Notes under the pieces: model-generated
The model's database searches: none
The model's input: the letters and a program-made list of their open reading frames with translations, nothing else
What the model was told of the DNA's origin: nothing
Made by a program: the position numbers and the translations under genes
Shown: piece by piece, positions 1 to 9,786 of the stretch
How the letters are laid out: each line of letters opens with the position of its first letter
Position numbering within the stretch: position 1 is the stretch's first letter
Assembly: GCA_023091665.1 (NCBI GenBank)
Contig: JALJCQ010000013.1
Coordinates: forward strand, 2,356,001-2,420,000
Direction of reading: 5' to 3'
DNA length: 64,000 nucleotides
Source: Pythium myriotylum
Lineage: Eukaryota; Oomycota; Peronosporomycetes; Pythiales; Pythiaceae

Positions 1-2
1 AA

Positions 3-602
3 GGCCACCTGCCGCTAGGCCAGAGGTGCGCCAGGCTCAACTCGACTAGGTATCTTGAGTGGCAGGTGCTGGTCTACGAGGGTTCTCACTCTAGCCAGTT
101 CATCCGGGCGCAGGACGAGCTCATCGACGCCTACAACGCCAGTCTGCCTCCAGCTGTGGTCAAACCAGCCTACGACGCACCTAAGAAGATTCTACCAAGG
201 GGCGAGGTGCTCGTGGAGCTGGAAGATGTGCCAGATCTTCGTGTAGGTGCGTCTTCCCAGTTGAACCAAGCCGCTGTGGCATCGTCTGAGCCAGGAGGGC
301 GATCTGCTCAAGGTGTCAGCGCCGAGCGACCACGCAGTGAGTCTGAGCCAGTCCAAGCGCGCGATCCAGGTTGTGCTCAACATGTCCAGCCAGGAGAAGT
401 CGCTTCGGAGCTGGAAACAGCCGTGCCACCACCACCACGACAAGATTCCGTGCTAGCAACACCAGCTGCACGACTGCCCGAGCCAGGCACCAACCTACCC
501 AGAGTGGCCGCTCCAAGCGTGCCTGTTGTACCGGCGAGCTCGTCATTGACGAGTGAGCTTACCGCTGTCTGCAGGCGCCGGAGTGGTTATGATGGCTCTT
601 GA
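3..602 (+). CDS. Uncharacterised partial ORF, open at window edge
   Basis: An open frame runs in from the left edge and stops at 600-602 (TGA), about 199 codons; the first in-frame ATG is at 66. The first 75 residues look structured (VYEGSHSSQFIRAQDELIDAYN, then a KKILPRGEVLVELEDVPDL stretch). The remainder is rich in Pro, Ala, Ser and Glu and looks disordered. I recognise no domain. It could be the 3' part of a host gene, or part of a decayed older mobile element next to the copia cluster. Coding is plausible from the length and composition only; no start or homology supports it. Confidence 0.35.
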   Translation, partial: GHLPLGQRCARLNSTRYLEWQVLVYEGSHSSQFIRAQDELIDAYNASLPPAVVKPAYDAPKKILPRGEVLVELEDVPDLRVGASSQLNQAAVASSEPGGRSAQGVSAERPRSESEPVQARDPGCAQHVQPGEVASELETAVPPPPRQDSVLATPAARLPEPGTNLPRVAAPSVPVVPASSSLTSELTAVCRRRSGYDGS

Positions 603-962
603 CCAGGTGCCAGACTCAGGCGAACTCCACTTGCTGCAAGTCGAGCCAGAGCGGCAACACTCACTGCCGGCTCAGCGACCCAGGACTAGTCAGGGGGCGA
701 CCTCTACTGCAAGTGTTCCAAGTCCTCAAGCTCCTGCCCAACCGCAGCTCACCATCGGTATGAAGCTGGTTTAGCCCCGAGTGAGCCGGGAAAGCACGCC
801 GATCCAGCGTCTCGCGTGCACGTTCAAGCTGGTTTCGTCTCAAGATAACCAGGGCGACGACGACGCGGTCTCGTTTTACCACGAAGGCACCGATTTTGTG
901 CTGCTCGACGAGCTCCGGGACCAGCTCGCAATGCTCCCGGACCAGATCGACCTGGAAGCTCC
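553..962 (+). other. Second uncharacterised reading frame, interrupted
   Basis: A frame shifted by one relative to the preceding ORF is open from 553 to 774, has a TAG at 772-774, and is open again from 775 into the LTR at 963. The second part has an acidic, leucine-rich segment (FVLLDELRDQLAMLPD) that looks protein-like. The picture fits a decayed gene with a frameshift near 560-600 and one nonsense codon, cut off by the CopA LTR. A short read-through into the LTR ends at 1008. Function unknown. Confidence 0.25.
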
Positions 963-1319
963 TGTTGAAGATGATGCGCCTCGAACCCAGCGTCATCATT
1001 CCAGTTGAAGCTCGGCAGTTGAAGCTCGGCTGTAGAAGATTCTCCTGCAGAAGATTCTCCGTGGAAGATTCGACATGTGGAAGATTCGACATGTGGAAGA
1101 TTCTCCGTCTGGTTCTGGTTTGAATCCAGTGCCACCCATCGACTTCGTTGAAGTATCCACGAAGTCAGTTTATGTTTGCATATGTTTACGATAGGTAGCA
1201 TACATTTGATTATGGTAGCGTAGGACACACACAGACGGCTTAGAGGTAGCAGTAGCGAACTAAGTCCCGATCAATTCACTTTGCATTTTGCATCCCACCA
1301 ACCAAGCGACCTTCCAACA
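963..1319 (+). repeat. CopA-1 5' LTR
   Basis: 357 bp, TGTTG...CAACA ends. It is 2 bp shorter than the 359-bp family norm because GG is missing... the text reads GGTAGCATAC where other copies read GGTAGGACATAC. It is followed directly by the primer-binding site at 1320. Confidence 0.93.
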
Positions 1320-1323
1320 GGTT

Positions 1324-2640
1324 ATGAGCCTAAACCCAGCCGACTCTGCCTCCACCGACTTCGCCTCCCCAGCCTTCGCCATGGATTCGACCACCCCAGC
1401 CCGCATCAACAAGTTCGACGGAACCAACTTCCACACATGGAAGTTCAAGATGCAGATGGTGCTCGAAGAACGCGACGTCTGGGAAGTTGTCTGTGGAGAG
1501 GTCAAACTCGAGCAGTGCCAGACCGACGCGGACCGAGCCCTCTTCAAGAAGAAGTCTCGCAAGGCGCTCGCGATGATCTGTCTCGCGATGGAAGACTCGC
1601 AGCTCCCGCTGGTTCGGTCGGCGAGTGGTGCGCAAGATGCATGGTCAAGACTGGAAGAACACTTCGAGAAGAAGAGCCTTGCCAACAAGCTCTTTCTTCG
1701 TCGTCGTTTCTTCACGACCATGATGGAAGAAGGTGACGATGTGCTCACGCACATCAACAAGCTCAAGACCCTGGCCGAGCAACTCGACGCAGTCGGCGCT
1801 CCGGTCAGCGAAGACGACTTGGTGATCACGCTTCTCGGCAGTCTCAGCGAGTCGTACCAGTCCCTCATCACGGCGTTGGAGTCGCGTGTCGACGCGCTCA
1901 CGTGGGAACTCGTGACGTCTCGGCTGCTCCATGAAGACATGAAGCGCAAGGAGCAAGGTGGCGACGGAGCCACACTTGGTCAAGCGTTCATGACAAGTGA
2001 CGCGAAGCCCAAGGGCCGTGCAGTCAAGAAGACTGGCACGTGCAACTACTGCGGCAAGATCGGTCATTGGGCCGCGGAGTGCCACTCGCGTGTCAAGGAC
2101 AACGGCAACGGCAACGGCAACGGCAACTCCGGCGGCAACGGCAACGGCAACGGCAACCCTCCGCAACGGTTCCAGCGAGCGAACCTTGCGCGAGATGAAG
2201 ACCCCGGCGAGTACCTGTTCTCGGTCGGGAAGACCCAAGGCAAGTCGAGTCAATCCACGGCGTGGTTGGTCGACTCGGGTGCGACTCAGCACATGTCGCG
2301 AACCAAGCAGTTCGTGATGAACTACAAGAAGATTGACCCAGTCGACGTGCATCTGGCCGATGATGGCACGGTCCAAGCGGTTGGCGTGGGAGACATTCTC
2401 ATGTCGATGAAGACTCCAAGCGGTGTCAAGAAGGGTTTGCTCACCAACGTGTGGCATATCCCCAAGCTCAGCCGCAACCTGTTCTCGGTCGGAAGATTCA
2501 CGGAGGACGTTGCTCCCGTGACGTTCGACAAGGACGGTTGCTTCGTCGTGCTCAAGGGCGCCAAGCGGACCATTGGCACTCGTATCGGCAAGGGTCTGTT
2601 GGAAGGTCGCTTGGTTGGTGGGATGCAAAATGCAAAGTGA
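1324..2640 (+). pseudogene. CopA-1 gag-protease-integrase N-terminus, truncated
   Basis: The polyprotein starts at the ATG inside the primer-binding site (1324). It carries the Gag region, the CCHC knuckle [14 protein letters not shown], an Asn-Gly repeat, the protease motif DSGATQHMS and the first part of the integrase linker. The family sequence stops at 2596 (after IGKGL). The last codons up to the TGA at 2638-2640 come from the antisense LTR of CopA-2. The integrase catalytic core is missing: the same element resumes at 7641, with about 1.27 kb lost in between relative to CopA-3. One residue variant (ESYQSLI rather than ESYQFLI) sets this copy apart. Confidence 0.9.
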
Positions 2641-2955
2641 ATTGATCGGGACTTAGTTCGCTACTGCTACCTCTAAGCCGTCTGTGTGTGTCCTACGCTA
2701 CCATAATCAAATGTATGTCCTACCTATCGTAAACATATGCAAACATAAACTGACTTCGTGGATACTTCAACGAAGTCGATGGGTGGCACTGGATTCAAAC
2801 CAGAACCAGACGGAGAATCTTCCACATGTCGAATCTTCCACATGTCGAATCTTCCACGGAGAATCTTCTGCAGGAGAATCTTCTACAGCCGAGCTTCAAC
2901 TGCCGAGCTTCAACTGGAATGATGACGCTGGGTTCGAGGCGCATCATCTTCAACA
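2597..2955 (-). repeat. CopA-2 3' LTR
   Basis: 359 bp, canonical ends. The purine tract (GAGGGGGAG on the minus strand, 2956-2964) abuts it. Confidence 0.93.
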
Positions 2956-5900
2956 CTCCCCCTCGACTCGACTGCGTCTTGGACACCAAGCTTGGTGCGG
3001 AGCACGTCGAACTGGACAGTGGGGATCGGCTTGGTCATGATGTCGGCAAGCATGTCTTGGGTCGGGCAATACTGCAGACACACTTGGCCGTCGTCGACCT
3101 TCTCACGAACGAAGTGGTAGCGAATGTCGATGTGCTTGGTGCGCTTGTGGAACTCGGGGTTCTTGGCCAACGCGATGGCACCTTGGTTGCCTTCGTACAC
3201 CGTGAGCGCTTGGTCGCTTGCAACTTCGCCGAGTTCGCACAGGAACGCCTTGAGCCACACGGCTTCTTGGATCGCTTCCGATAGAGCCATGTACTCTGCT
3301 TCGGTCGAGGAGAGGGCGACAGTTCGCTGCTTCTTGCTGCGCCAGCTGATGCATCCGCCGTTGAGCATGAACACGTAGCCGCTGGTGCTTCGACGTGACT
3401 CGATGTCGCCAGCCCAGTCGGCGTCGGAGTAGCCGACCAGTCTTCCGTCGTTCGATGCCGAGAACTGCAGGCCGTACGTCGGAGTCGCTTGCAGATACCG
3501 GAGCACACGCTTGAGAGCTTGCCAATGTGTTGGACACGGGTCCGCGGCGAACTGGCTGAGTGTGCCGACTGCCGCTGCGAGGTCTGGTCGAGTGCCGACC
3601 ATGAGGTACATGAGTGCGCCGACTGCACTTCGGTACGGCACGTTCTTCATGGTGTCTTCGTGCTTGCAACCACCTTCACACATGGCCTTGGTCAGCTTGA
3701 GTCCGGGGTCTTGAGGGGTCCTCACTGGTTTGCAGTCTTGCATGCCGAACTTGGTCAGGATCGACTGCAGGAACTTGGTCTGCCGCATGGTCACGTCGCC
3801 GGACTTGGGGTCTTGATCAACTTCCATGCCGAGGCAGTACTTGAGTTCGCCGAGGTCGGACATCTCGAAGCGTTCGCTGAGTGCACGCTTGGTCGCCGTG
3901 AGCAACTCGAGGCTGTTGCAGGCGAGGATGAGGTCGTCGACGTAGATCACCACGAAGATCATCGCTGAGCCGCTCCGCTTGACGTACACGCAGTGGTCCA
4001 TCTCGCACTTGGTGAAGCCGACCTTGCGCATGAAGGCGTCGATGGTCTGGTTCCACATGCGTGGCGACTGCTTGAGACCGTAGAGCGAGCGCTTGAGCTT
4101 GCACACGTAGTCGGGGTGGCGCTGGTCGACGAAGCCTTCGGGCTGCTTCATGTAGATTTCTTCGTCGAGGTTGCCGTTCAGGAACGCCGTCTTGACATCC
4201 ATCTGATGGATCATGAGCTTGTGTCGAGCGGCGATGCTGAGGATGGTGCGGATCGACGTGAACTTGGCGACGGGTGCGAACGTCTCTTCGAAGTCGATGC
4301 CGTACTTCTGCAGGAACCCCTTGGCAACGAGTCGAGCCTTGTACCGCTCGACGAGTCCTTCGGCGGTTTCCTTGGCCTTGAACACCCACTTGCTGGTGAC
4401 GGCCTTGCGTCCGGCTGGCAAAGGGACTAGGTCCCATGTCTCGTTCTTCTTGAGCGACTCGAGCTCGGAGTCGCAGGCTTCCTTCCAGTTGCTGGCGTCG
4501 TCGGATTCCATCGCCGACTTGAACGATGTCGGCAACTCTCCCCCTGAATTCACGACGAGAGCAAACTCTTCGTAATCTTGGTCTTCTCCCCCTTGTTCTT
4601 GCACGTCCTCGCCTTCTTCGTCTTCATCTTCTACGCCTTCCTCTTCGATCGACGTGAGCAGTGCAGACAGATCTTCGAGCGATGTCCTTGGACCTTGCGT
4701 AGGTGGTGGAGTCGCACCACTTGTGCGTCCAACACGTCCGTAGCGCTTCTCAACTGGCGGTTCAGCCAGGTTCTCGAGCGAGTGCGTGCGAGAGTGGCGC
4801 TTGGACCCTGGTGCGTAGTCGACATTCGGCTGCTGGGCCGATGCTGGTGCTGCTGGACGCTGCGACCGCTGGCCCTGTTGCCACTCCGGTCGCTCGTAGC
4901 TGCGCTGACTTGGTGCTGGTGAGGCTGGCTGCTCACCCATGTCTTCATCATCTTGGTTGTCGGTTGCTTCATCTTGATCTTCATCATCTTCATCGTCGCG
5001 GAACTCGACGGACTTGCTCCAGGGTTCTTCGCGCTTGCCATCGTCGAATGTGTCTTCCATGAACTGCGCGTCTCGACTGATGACGATCCGGCCGGTTGCG
5101 ATTTCTTCAAACCGATACGCCTTCTCGTGGTCCGAGTAGCCGAGGAACCGACACAAGATGGCTCGGGCGTCGAACTTCGACCGCTTCTCCTTGGGCACGT
5201 GGACGTACGCATGGCAGCCGAACACCTTGAAGTTGGCGAGCAAGGGCTTCTTCCCGTACCATTCTTCGTACGGCGACTTGTACAAGTCTTGAGCGCGGGT
5301 CGGAAGTCGGTTGCGAACTTCGACTGCAGTCATGACGGCTTCGCCCCAGTACTCGTCGGACAAGTTGGCATGGTGGAGCTTGCAACGACCACACTCACCG
5401 ATGGTTCGGTTCATGCGCTCCGCCACACCGTTCAGCTGAGGCGTGTATGGCGGCGTGACGTCGTGCTCGATGCCACGCTTGCGGCAGAACTTGGCAAGTT
5501 TGGCCGACTGGTACTCGCCGCCGCCGTCGGTTCGAAGCACCTTGACTCGACGACCGGTTTGGTTCTCGGCCCAGTTGACGAACTCGACGAACTTGTCGTA
5601 GACTTCGTCCTTGGACCGCATCAGGTACAACTTGCACAGTCGAGACTTGTCGTCGGTGAAGGTGGCAAAGTACTTCATGCCGCCGAAAGTCGGAGTCTTC
5701 ATGGGGCCGGCCACATCGCTGTACACGACGTCAAGCAGATTCGCAGACCGCTTGGTCGTGCCCGACTGGAACTTGACGCGAGTCAGCTTGCCGAGTGCAC
5801 AGCCTTCACAGACCTCCCACTCCTGCACAGACCCGATATCGAGTCCGTCGGCGAGGTCCTTCTTGACGATGGCTTCGAGTCCGCTGAAGCCGATGTGACC

Positions 5901-7277
5901 GAGTCGGAGGTGCCACAGGTACGACTTGGACATGGCGCGACCTCGTCTTGTACTGGCGGCGTGGGCTGCTTCAATCGACACTGGAGACATGTTGAGCTTG
6001 AACAGACCCTTGCCGATACGAGTGCCGATGGTCCGCTTGGCGCCCTTGAGCACGACGAAGCAACCGTCCTTGTCGAACGTCACGGGAGCAACGTCCTCCG
6101 TGAATCTTCCGACCGAGAACAGGTTGCGGCTGAACTTGGGGATATGCCACACGTTGGTGAGCAAGCCCTTCTTGACACCGCTTGGAGTCTTCATCGACAT
6201 GAGAATGTCTCCCACGCCAACCGCTTGGACCGTGCCATCATCGGCCAGATGCACGTCGACTGGGTCAATCTTCTTGTAGTTCATCATGAACTGCTTGGTT
6301 CGCGACATGTGCTGAGTCGCACCCGAGTCGACCAACCACGCCGTGGATTGACTCGACTTGCCTTGGGTCTTCCCGACCGAGAACAGGTACTCGCCGGGGT
6401 CTTCATCTCGCGCAAGGTTCGCTCGCTGGAACCGTTGCGGAGGGTTGCCGTTGCCGTTGCCGTTGCCGCCGGAGTTGCCGTTGCCGTTGCCGTTGCCGTT
6501 GTCCTTGACACGCGAGTGGCACTCCGCGGCCCAATGACCGATCTTGCCGCAGTAGTTGCACGTGCCAGTCTTCTTGACTGCACGGCCCTTGGGCTTCGCG
6601 TCACTTGTCATGAACGCTTGACCAAGCGTGGCTCCGTCGCCACCTTGCTCCTTGCGCTTCATGTCTTCATGGAGCAGCCGAGACGTCACGAGTTCCCACG
6701 TGAGCGCGTCGACACGCGACTCCAACGCCGTGATGAGGAACTGGTACGACTCGCTGAGACTGCCGAGAAGCGTGATCACCAAGTCGTCTTCGCTGACCGG
6801 AGCGCCGACTGCGTCGAGTTGCTCGGCCAGGGTCTTGAGCTTGTTGATGTGCGTGAGCACATCGTCACCTTCTTCCATCATGGTCGTGAAGAAACGACGA
6901 CGAAGAAAGAGCTTGTTGGCAAGGCTCTTCTTCTCGAAGTGTTCTTCCAGTCTTGACCATGCATCTTGCGCACCACTCGCCGACCGAACCAGCGGGAGCT
7001 GCGAGTCTTCCATCGCGAGACAGATCATCGCGAGCGCCTTGCGAGACTTCTTCTTGAAGAGGGCTCGGTCCGCGTCGGTCTGGCACTGCTCGAGTTTGAC
7101 CTCTCCACAGACAACTTCCCAGACGTCGCGTTCTTCGAGCACCATCTGCATCTTGAACTTCCATGTGTGGAAGTTGGTTCCGTCGAACTTGTTGATGCGG
7201 GCTGGGGTGGTCGAATCCATGGCGAAGGCTGGGGAGGCGAAGTCGGTGGAGGCAGAGTCGGCTGGGTTTAGGCTCAT
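2910..7277 (-). CDS. CopA-2 Gag-Pol polyprotein (RNase H Asp-to-Gly)
   Basis: Unbroken frame from the ATG in the primer-binding site (7275-7277) to a stop 46 bases inside the 3' LTR. It has Gag, the CCHC knuckle, DSGA protease, integrase with HLRLGH/CEGC zinc motif and DD35E residues ([17 protein letters not shown]), reverse transcriptase with YVDD, and RNase H. One catalytic residue is lost: the RNase H motif reads YEGNQGAIA where all other copies read YEDNQGAIA (codon at 3189-3191, complement GGC). That Asp is a metal ligand in copia-type RNase H, so second-strand priming should be impaired although the frame is open. The frame also extends 12 codons upstream into the LTR (a second ATG at 7311-7313), but the PBS start is shared by both families and is preferred. 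Confidence 0.9.
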   Translation of the reverse strand: MSLNPADSASTDFASPAFAMDSTTPARINKFDGTNFHTWKFKMQMVLEERDVWEVVCGEVKLEQCQTDADRALFKKKSRKALAMICLAMEDSQLPLVRSASGAQDAWSRLEEHFEKKSLANKLFLRRRFFTTMMEEGDDVLTHINKLKTLAEQLDAVGAPVSEDDLVITLLGSLSESYQFLITALESRVDALTWELVTSRLLHEDMKRKEQGGDGATLGQAFMTSDAKPKGRAVKKTGTCNYCGKIGHWAAECHSRVKDNGNGNGNGNSGGNGNGNGNPPQRFQRANLARDEDPGEYLFSVGKTQGKSSQSTAWLVDSGATQHMSRTKQFMMNYKKIDPVDVHLADDGTVQAVGVGDILMSMKTPSGVKKGLLTNVWHIPKFSRNLFSVGRFTEDVAPVTFDKDGCFVVLKGAKRTIGTRIGKGLFKLNMSPVSIEAAHAASTRRGRAMSKSYLWHLRLGHIGFSGLEAIVKKDLADGLDIGSVQEWEVCEGCALGKLTRVKFQSGTTKRSANLLDVVYSDVAGPMKTPTFGGMKYFATFTDDKSRLCKLYLMRSKDEVYDKFVEFVNWAENQTGRRVKVLRTDGGGEYQSAKLAKFCRKRGIEHDVTPPYTPQLNGVAERMNRTIGECGRCKLHHANLSDEYWGEAVMTAVEVRNRLPTRAQDLYKSPYEEWYGKKPLLANFKVFGCHAYVHVPKEKRSKFDARAILCRFLGYSDHEKAYRFEEIATGRIVISRDAQFMEDTFDDGKREEPWSKSVEFRDDEDDEDQDEATDNQDDEDMGEQPASPAPSQRSYERPEWQQGQRSQRPAAPASAQQPNVDYAPGSKRHSRTHSLENLAEPPVEKRYGRVGRTSGATPPPTQGPRTSLEDLSALLTSIEEEGVEDEDEEGEDVQEQGGEDQDYEEFALVVNSGGELPTSFKSAMESDDASNWKEACDSELESLKKNETWDLVPLPAGRKAVTSKWVFKAKETAEGLVERYKARLVAKGFLQKYGIDFEETFAPVAKFTSIRTILSIAARHKLMIHQMDVKTAFLNGNLDEEIYMKQPEGFVDQRHPDYVCKLKRSLYGLKQSPRMWNQTIDAFMRKVGFTKCEMDHCVYVKRSGSAMIFVVIYVDDLILACNSLELLTATKRALSERFEMSDLGELKYCLGMEVDQDPKSGDVTMRQTKFLQSILTKFGMQDCKPVRTPQDPGLKLTKAMCEGGCKHEDTMKNVPYRSAVGALMYLMVGTRPDLAAAVGTLSQFAADPCPTHWQALKRVLRYLQATPTYGLQFSASNDGRLVGYSDADWAGDIESRRSTSGYVFMLNGGCISWRSKKQRTVALSSTEAEYMALSEAIQEAVWLKAFLCELGEVASDQALTVYEGNQGAIALAKNPEFHKRTKHIDIRYHFVREKVDDGQVCLQYCPTQDMLADIMTKPIPTVQFDVLRTKLGVQDAVESRGSVEDDAPRTQRHHSS

Positions 7278-7281
7278 AACC

Positions 7282-7640
7282 TGTTGGAAGGTCGCTTGGT
7301 TGGTGGGATGCAAAATGCAAAGTGAATTGATCGGGACTTAGTTCGCTACTGCTACCTCTAAGCCGTCTGTGTGTGTCCTACGCTACCATAATCAAATGTA
7401 TGTCCTACCTATCGTAAACATATGCAAACATAAACTGACTTCGTGGATACTTCAACGAAGTCGATGGGTGGCACTGGATTCAAACCAGAACCAGACGGAG
7501 AATCTTCCACATGTCGAATCTTCCACATGTCGAATCTTCCACGGAGAATCTTCTGCAGGAGAATCTTCTACAGCCGAGCTTCAACTGCCGAGCTTCAACT
7601 GGAATGATGACGCTGGGTTCGAGGCGCATCATCTTCAACA
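7282..7640 (-). repeat. CopA-2 5' LTR
   Basis: 359 bp, no difference from the partner LTR at 2597-2955 found by eye. The minus-strand primer-binding site GGTTATGAGCC begins at 7281 and reads downward. Confidence 0.93.
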
Positions 7641-9461
7641 GGTCGCACAAGTGGTGCGACTCCACCACCCACGCAAGGTCCAAGGACATCGCTCGAAGAT
7701 CTGTCTGCACTGCTCACGTCGATCGAAGAGGAAGGCGTAGAAGATGAAGACGAAGAAGGCGAAGACGTGCAAGAACAAGGGGGAGAAGACCAAGATTACG
7801 AAGAGTTTGCTCTCGTCGTGAATTCAGGGGGAGAGTTGCCGACATCGTTCAAGTCGGCGATGGAATCCGACGACGCCAGCAACTGGAAGGAAGCCTGCGA
7901 CTCCGAGCTCGAGTCGCTCAAGAAGAACGAGACATGGGACCTAGTCCCTTTGCCAGCCGGACGCAAGGCCGTCACCAGCAAGTGGGTGTTCAAGGCCAAG
8001 GAAACCGCCGAAGGACTCGTCGAGCGGTACAAGGCTCGACTCGTTGCCAAGGGGTTCCTGCAGAAGTACGGCATCGACTTCGAAGAGACGTTCGCACCCG
8101 TCGCCAAGTTCACGTCGATCCGCACCATCCTCAGCATCGCCGCTCGACACAAGCTCATGATCCATCAGATGGATGTCAAGACGGCGTTCCTGAACGGCAA
8201 CCTCGACGAAGAAATCTACATGAAGCAGCCCGAAGGCTTCGTCGACCAGCGCCACCCCGACTACGTGTGCAAGCTCAAGCGCTCGCTCTACGGTCTCAAG
8301 CAGTCGCCACGCATGTGGAACCAGACCATCGACGCCTTCATGCGCAAGGTCGGCTTCACCAAGTGCGAGATGGACCACTGCGTGTACGTCAAGCGGAGCG
8401 GCTCAGCGATGATCTTCGTGGTGATCTACGTCGACGACCTCATCCTCGCCTGCAACAGCCTCGAGTTGCTCACGGCGACCAAGCGTGCACTCAGCGAACG
8501 CTTCGAGATGTCCGACCTCGGCGAACTCAAGTACTGCCTCGGCATGGAAGTTGATCAAGACCCCAAGTCCGGCGACGTGACCATGCGGCAGACCAAGTTC
8601 CTGCAGTCGATCCTGACCAAGTTCGGCATGCAAGACTGCAAACCAGTGAGGACCCCTCAAGACCCCGGACTCAAGCTGACCAAGGCCATGTGTGAAGGTG
8701 GTTGCAAGCACGAAGACACCATGAAGAACGTGCCGTACCGAAGTGCAGTCGGCGCACTCATGTACCTCATGGTCGGCACTCGACCAGACCTCGCAGCGGC
8801 AGTCGGCACACTCAGCCAGTTCGCCGCGGACCCGTGTCCAACACATTGGCAAGCTCTCAAGCGTGTGCTCCGGTATCTGCAAGCGACTCCGACGTACGGC
8901 CTGCAGTTCTCGGCATCGAACGACGGAAGACTGGTCGGCTACTCCGACGCCGACTGGGCTGGCGACATCGAGTCACGTCGAAGCACCAGCGGCTACGTGT
9001 TCATGCTCAACGGCGGATGCATCAGCTGGCGCAGCAAGAAGCAGCGAACTGTCGCCCTCTCCTCGACCGAAGCAGAGTACATGGCTCTATCGGAAGCGAT
9101 CCAAGAAGCCGTGTGGCTCAAGGCGTTCCTGTGCGAACTCGGCGAAGTTGCAAGCGACCAAGCGCTCACGGTGTACGAAGACAACCAAGGTGCCATCGCG
9201 TTGGCCAAGAACCCCGAGTTCCACAAGCGCACCAAGCACATCGACATTCGCTACCACTTCGTTCGTGAGAAGGTCGACGACGGCCAAGTGTGTCTGCAGT
9301 ATTGCCCGACCCAAGACATGCTTGCCGACATCATGACCAAGCCGATCCCCACTGTCCAGTTCGACGTGCTCCGCACCAAGCTTGGTGTCCAAGACGCAGT
9401 CGAGTCGAGGGGGAGTGTTGAAGATGATGCGCCTCGAACCCAGCGTCATCATTCCAGTTGA
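7641..9461 (+). pseudogene. CopA-1 reverse transcriptase/RNase H remainder
   Basis: This is the 3' part of CopA-1, resuming after CopA-2 in the acidic linker between integrase and reverse transcriptase ([13 protein letters not shown]). It stays open through the RT core ([28 protein letters not shown]) and RNase H ([23 protein letters not shown]) and ends 46 bases inside the LTR at 9416. Nothing within it looks broken. It is a pseudogene only because the integrase segment is missing and CopA-2 separates it from gag. Confidence 0.88.
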
Positions 9462-9487
9462 AGCTCGGCAGTTGAAGCTCGGCTGTA

Positions 9488-9556
9488 GAAGATTCTCCTG
9501 CAGAAGATTCTCCGTGGAAGATTCGACATGTGGAAGATTCGACATGTGGAAGATTC
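9488..9556 (+). promoter_or_regulatory. Array of five GAAnnTTC palindromes in CopA LTR
   Basis: GAAGATTC occurs at 9488, 9503, 9517, 9533 and 9549 (steps 15, 14, 16, 16), just downstream of two 14-bp direct repeats (9457-9470 and 9471-9484, GTTGAAGCTCGGC). GAAnnTTC is the core unit of a heat-shock element. The position in the upstream half of the LTR suits an enhancer in U3. The arrangement is seen; factor binding and stress response are inferred. The same array is present in every CopA LTR except the contracted copy at 25213. Confidence 0.5.
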
Positions 9557-9640
9557 TCCGTCTGGTTCTGGTTTGAATCCAGTGCCACCCATCGACTTCG
9601 TTGAAGTATCCACGAAGTCAGTTTATGTTTGCATATGTTT

Positions 9641-9746
9641 ACGATAGGTAGGACATACATTTGATTATGGTAGCGTAGGACACACACAGACGGCTTAGAG
9701 GTAGCAGTAGCGAACTAAGTCCCGATCAATTCACTTTGCATTTTGC
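9641..9746 (+). promoter_or_regulatory. LTR core conserved between CopA and CopB
   Basis: From ACGATAGGTAG to GCATTTTGC this LTR is nearly identical to the CopB LTR (33970-34072), including the segments GTAGCGTAGGACACA, GACGGCTTAGAGGTAGC and GAACTAAGTCCCGATCAATTC. The polyproteins of the two families are much more diverged. The segment probably contains the promoter and transcription start (R region); the exact start cannot be read from sequence. Confidence 0.45.
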
Positions 9747-9774
9747 ATCCCACCAACCAAGCGACCTTCCAACA

Positions 9775-9786
9775 GGTTATGAGCCT
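9775..9786 (+). promoter_or_regulatory. CopA-3 primer-binding site containing the gag ATG
   Basis: GGTTATGAGCCT follows the LTR with no gap. GGTTATGAGCC is complementary to the anticodon stem-loop of eukaryotic initiator tRNA-Met (GGCTCATAACC), as in Drosophila copia, which is primed by an internal tRNA fragment. The ATG at 9779-9781 is in frame with the polyprotein. Confidence 0.8.

Larger units (their letters stand above)
1..962. other. Non-copia flanking DNA at left edge
   Basis: This stretch has no similarity that I can see to CopA or CopB elsewhere in the window and ends exactly where the first CopA LTR begins (TGTTGAAG at 963). It is GC-rich and holds long open frames on the + strand, annotated separately. 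The last five bases before the LTR are GCTCC; no matching target copy is found at the right end of the CopA-1/CopA-3 composite (CGCCT), so the composite is not a simple insertion. Confidence 0.6.
2597..7640 (-). mobile_element. CopA-2, full-length Ty1/copia retrotransposon
   Basis: Complete 5044-bp element in reverse orientation: 5' LTR at 7282-7640, internal region 2956-7281, 3' LTR at 2597-2955. The two LTRs look identical by eye, which implies recent insertion. It sits inside CopA-1, but the flanks are GGGTC on the left and GGTCG on the right and belong to positions about 1.27 kb apart in CopA-1. Only GGTC is shared, so this is not a clean 5-bp target duplication. Confidence 0.93.
9416..9774 (+). 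repeat. LTR shared by CopA-1 (3') and CopA-3 (5')
   Basis: 359 bp. It is preceded by the purine tract of CopA-1 and followed directly by the primer-binding site of CopA-3, giving an LTR-internal-LTR-internal-LTR tandem. Such a shared LTR is the usual product of recombination between LTRs of two elements rather than of two insertions. Confidence 0.93.

Noticed and set aside
4953..6956. Antisense open frame of 667-670 codons opposite gag-integrase, present in CopA-2, -3, -4, -5 and -7
   Set aside because: It follows codon by codon from the GC-rich codon use of the sense polyprotein, has no domain I recognise, and is kept only because the sense strand is conserved.
9743..9778. Upstream ATG in the CopA LTR ([12 protein letters not shown]) as gag start
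   Set aside because: It adds only LTR-encoded residues and is not conserved in CopB; the PBS ATG is common to both families. Without transcript data it cannot be fully excluded.
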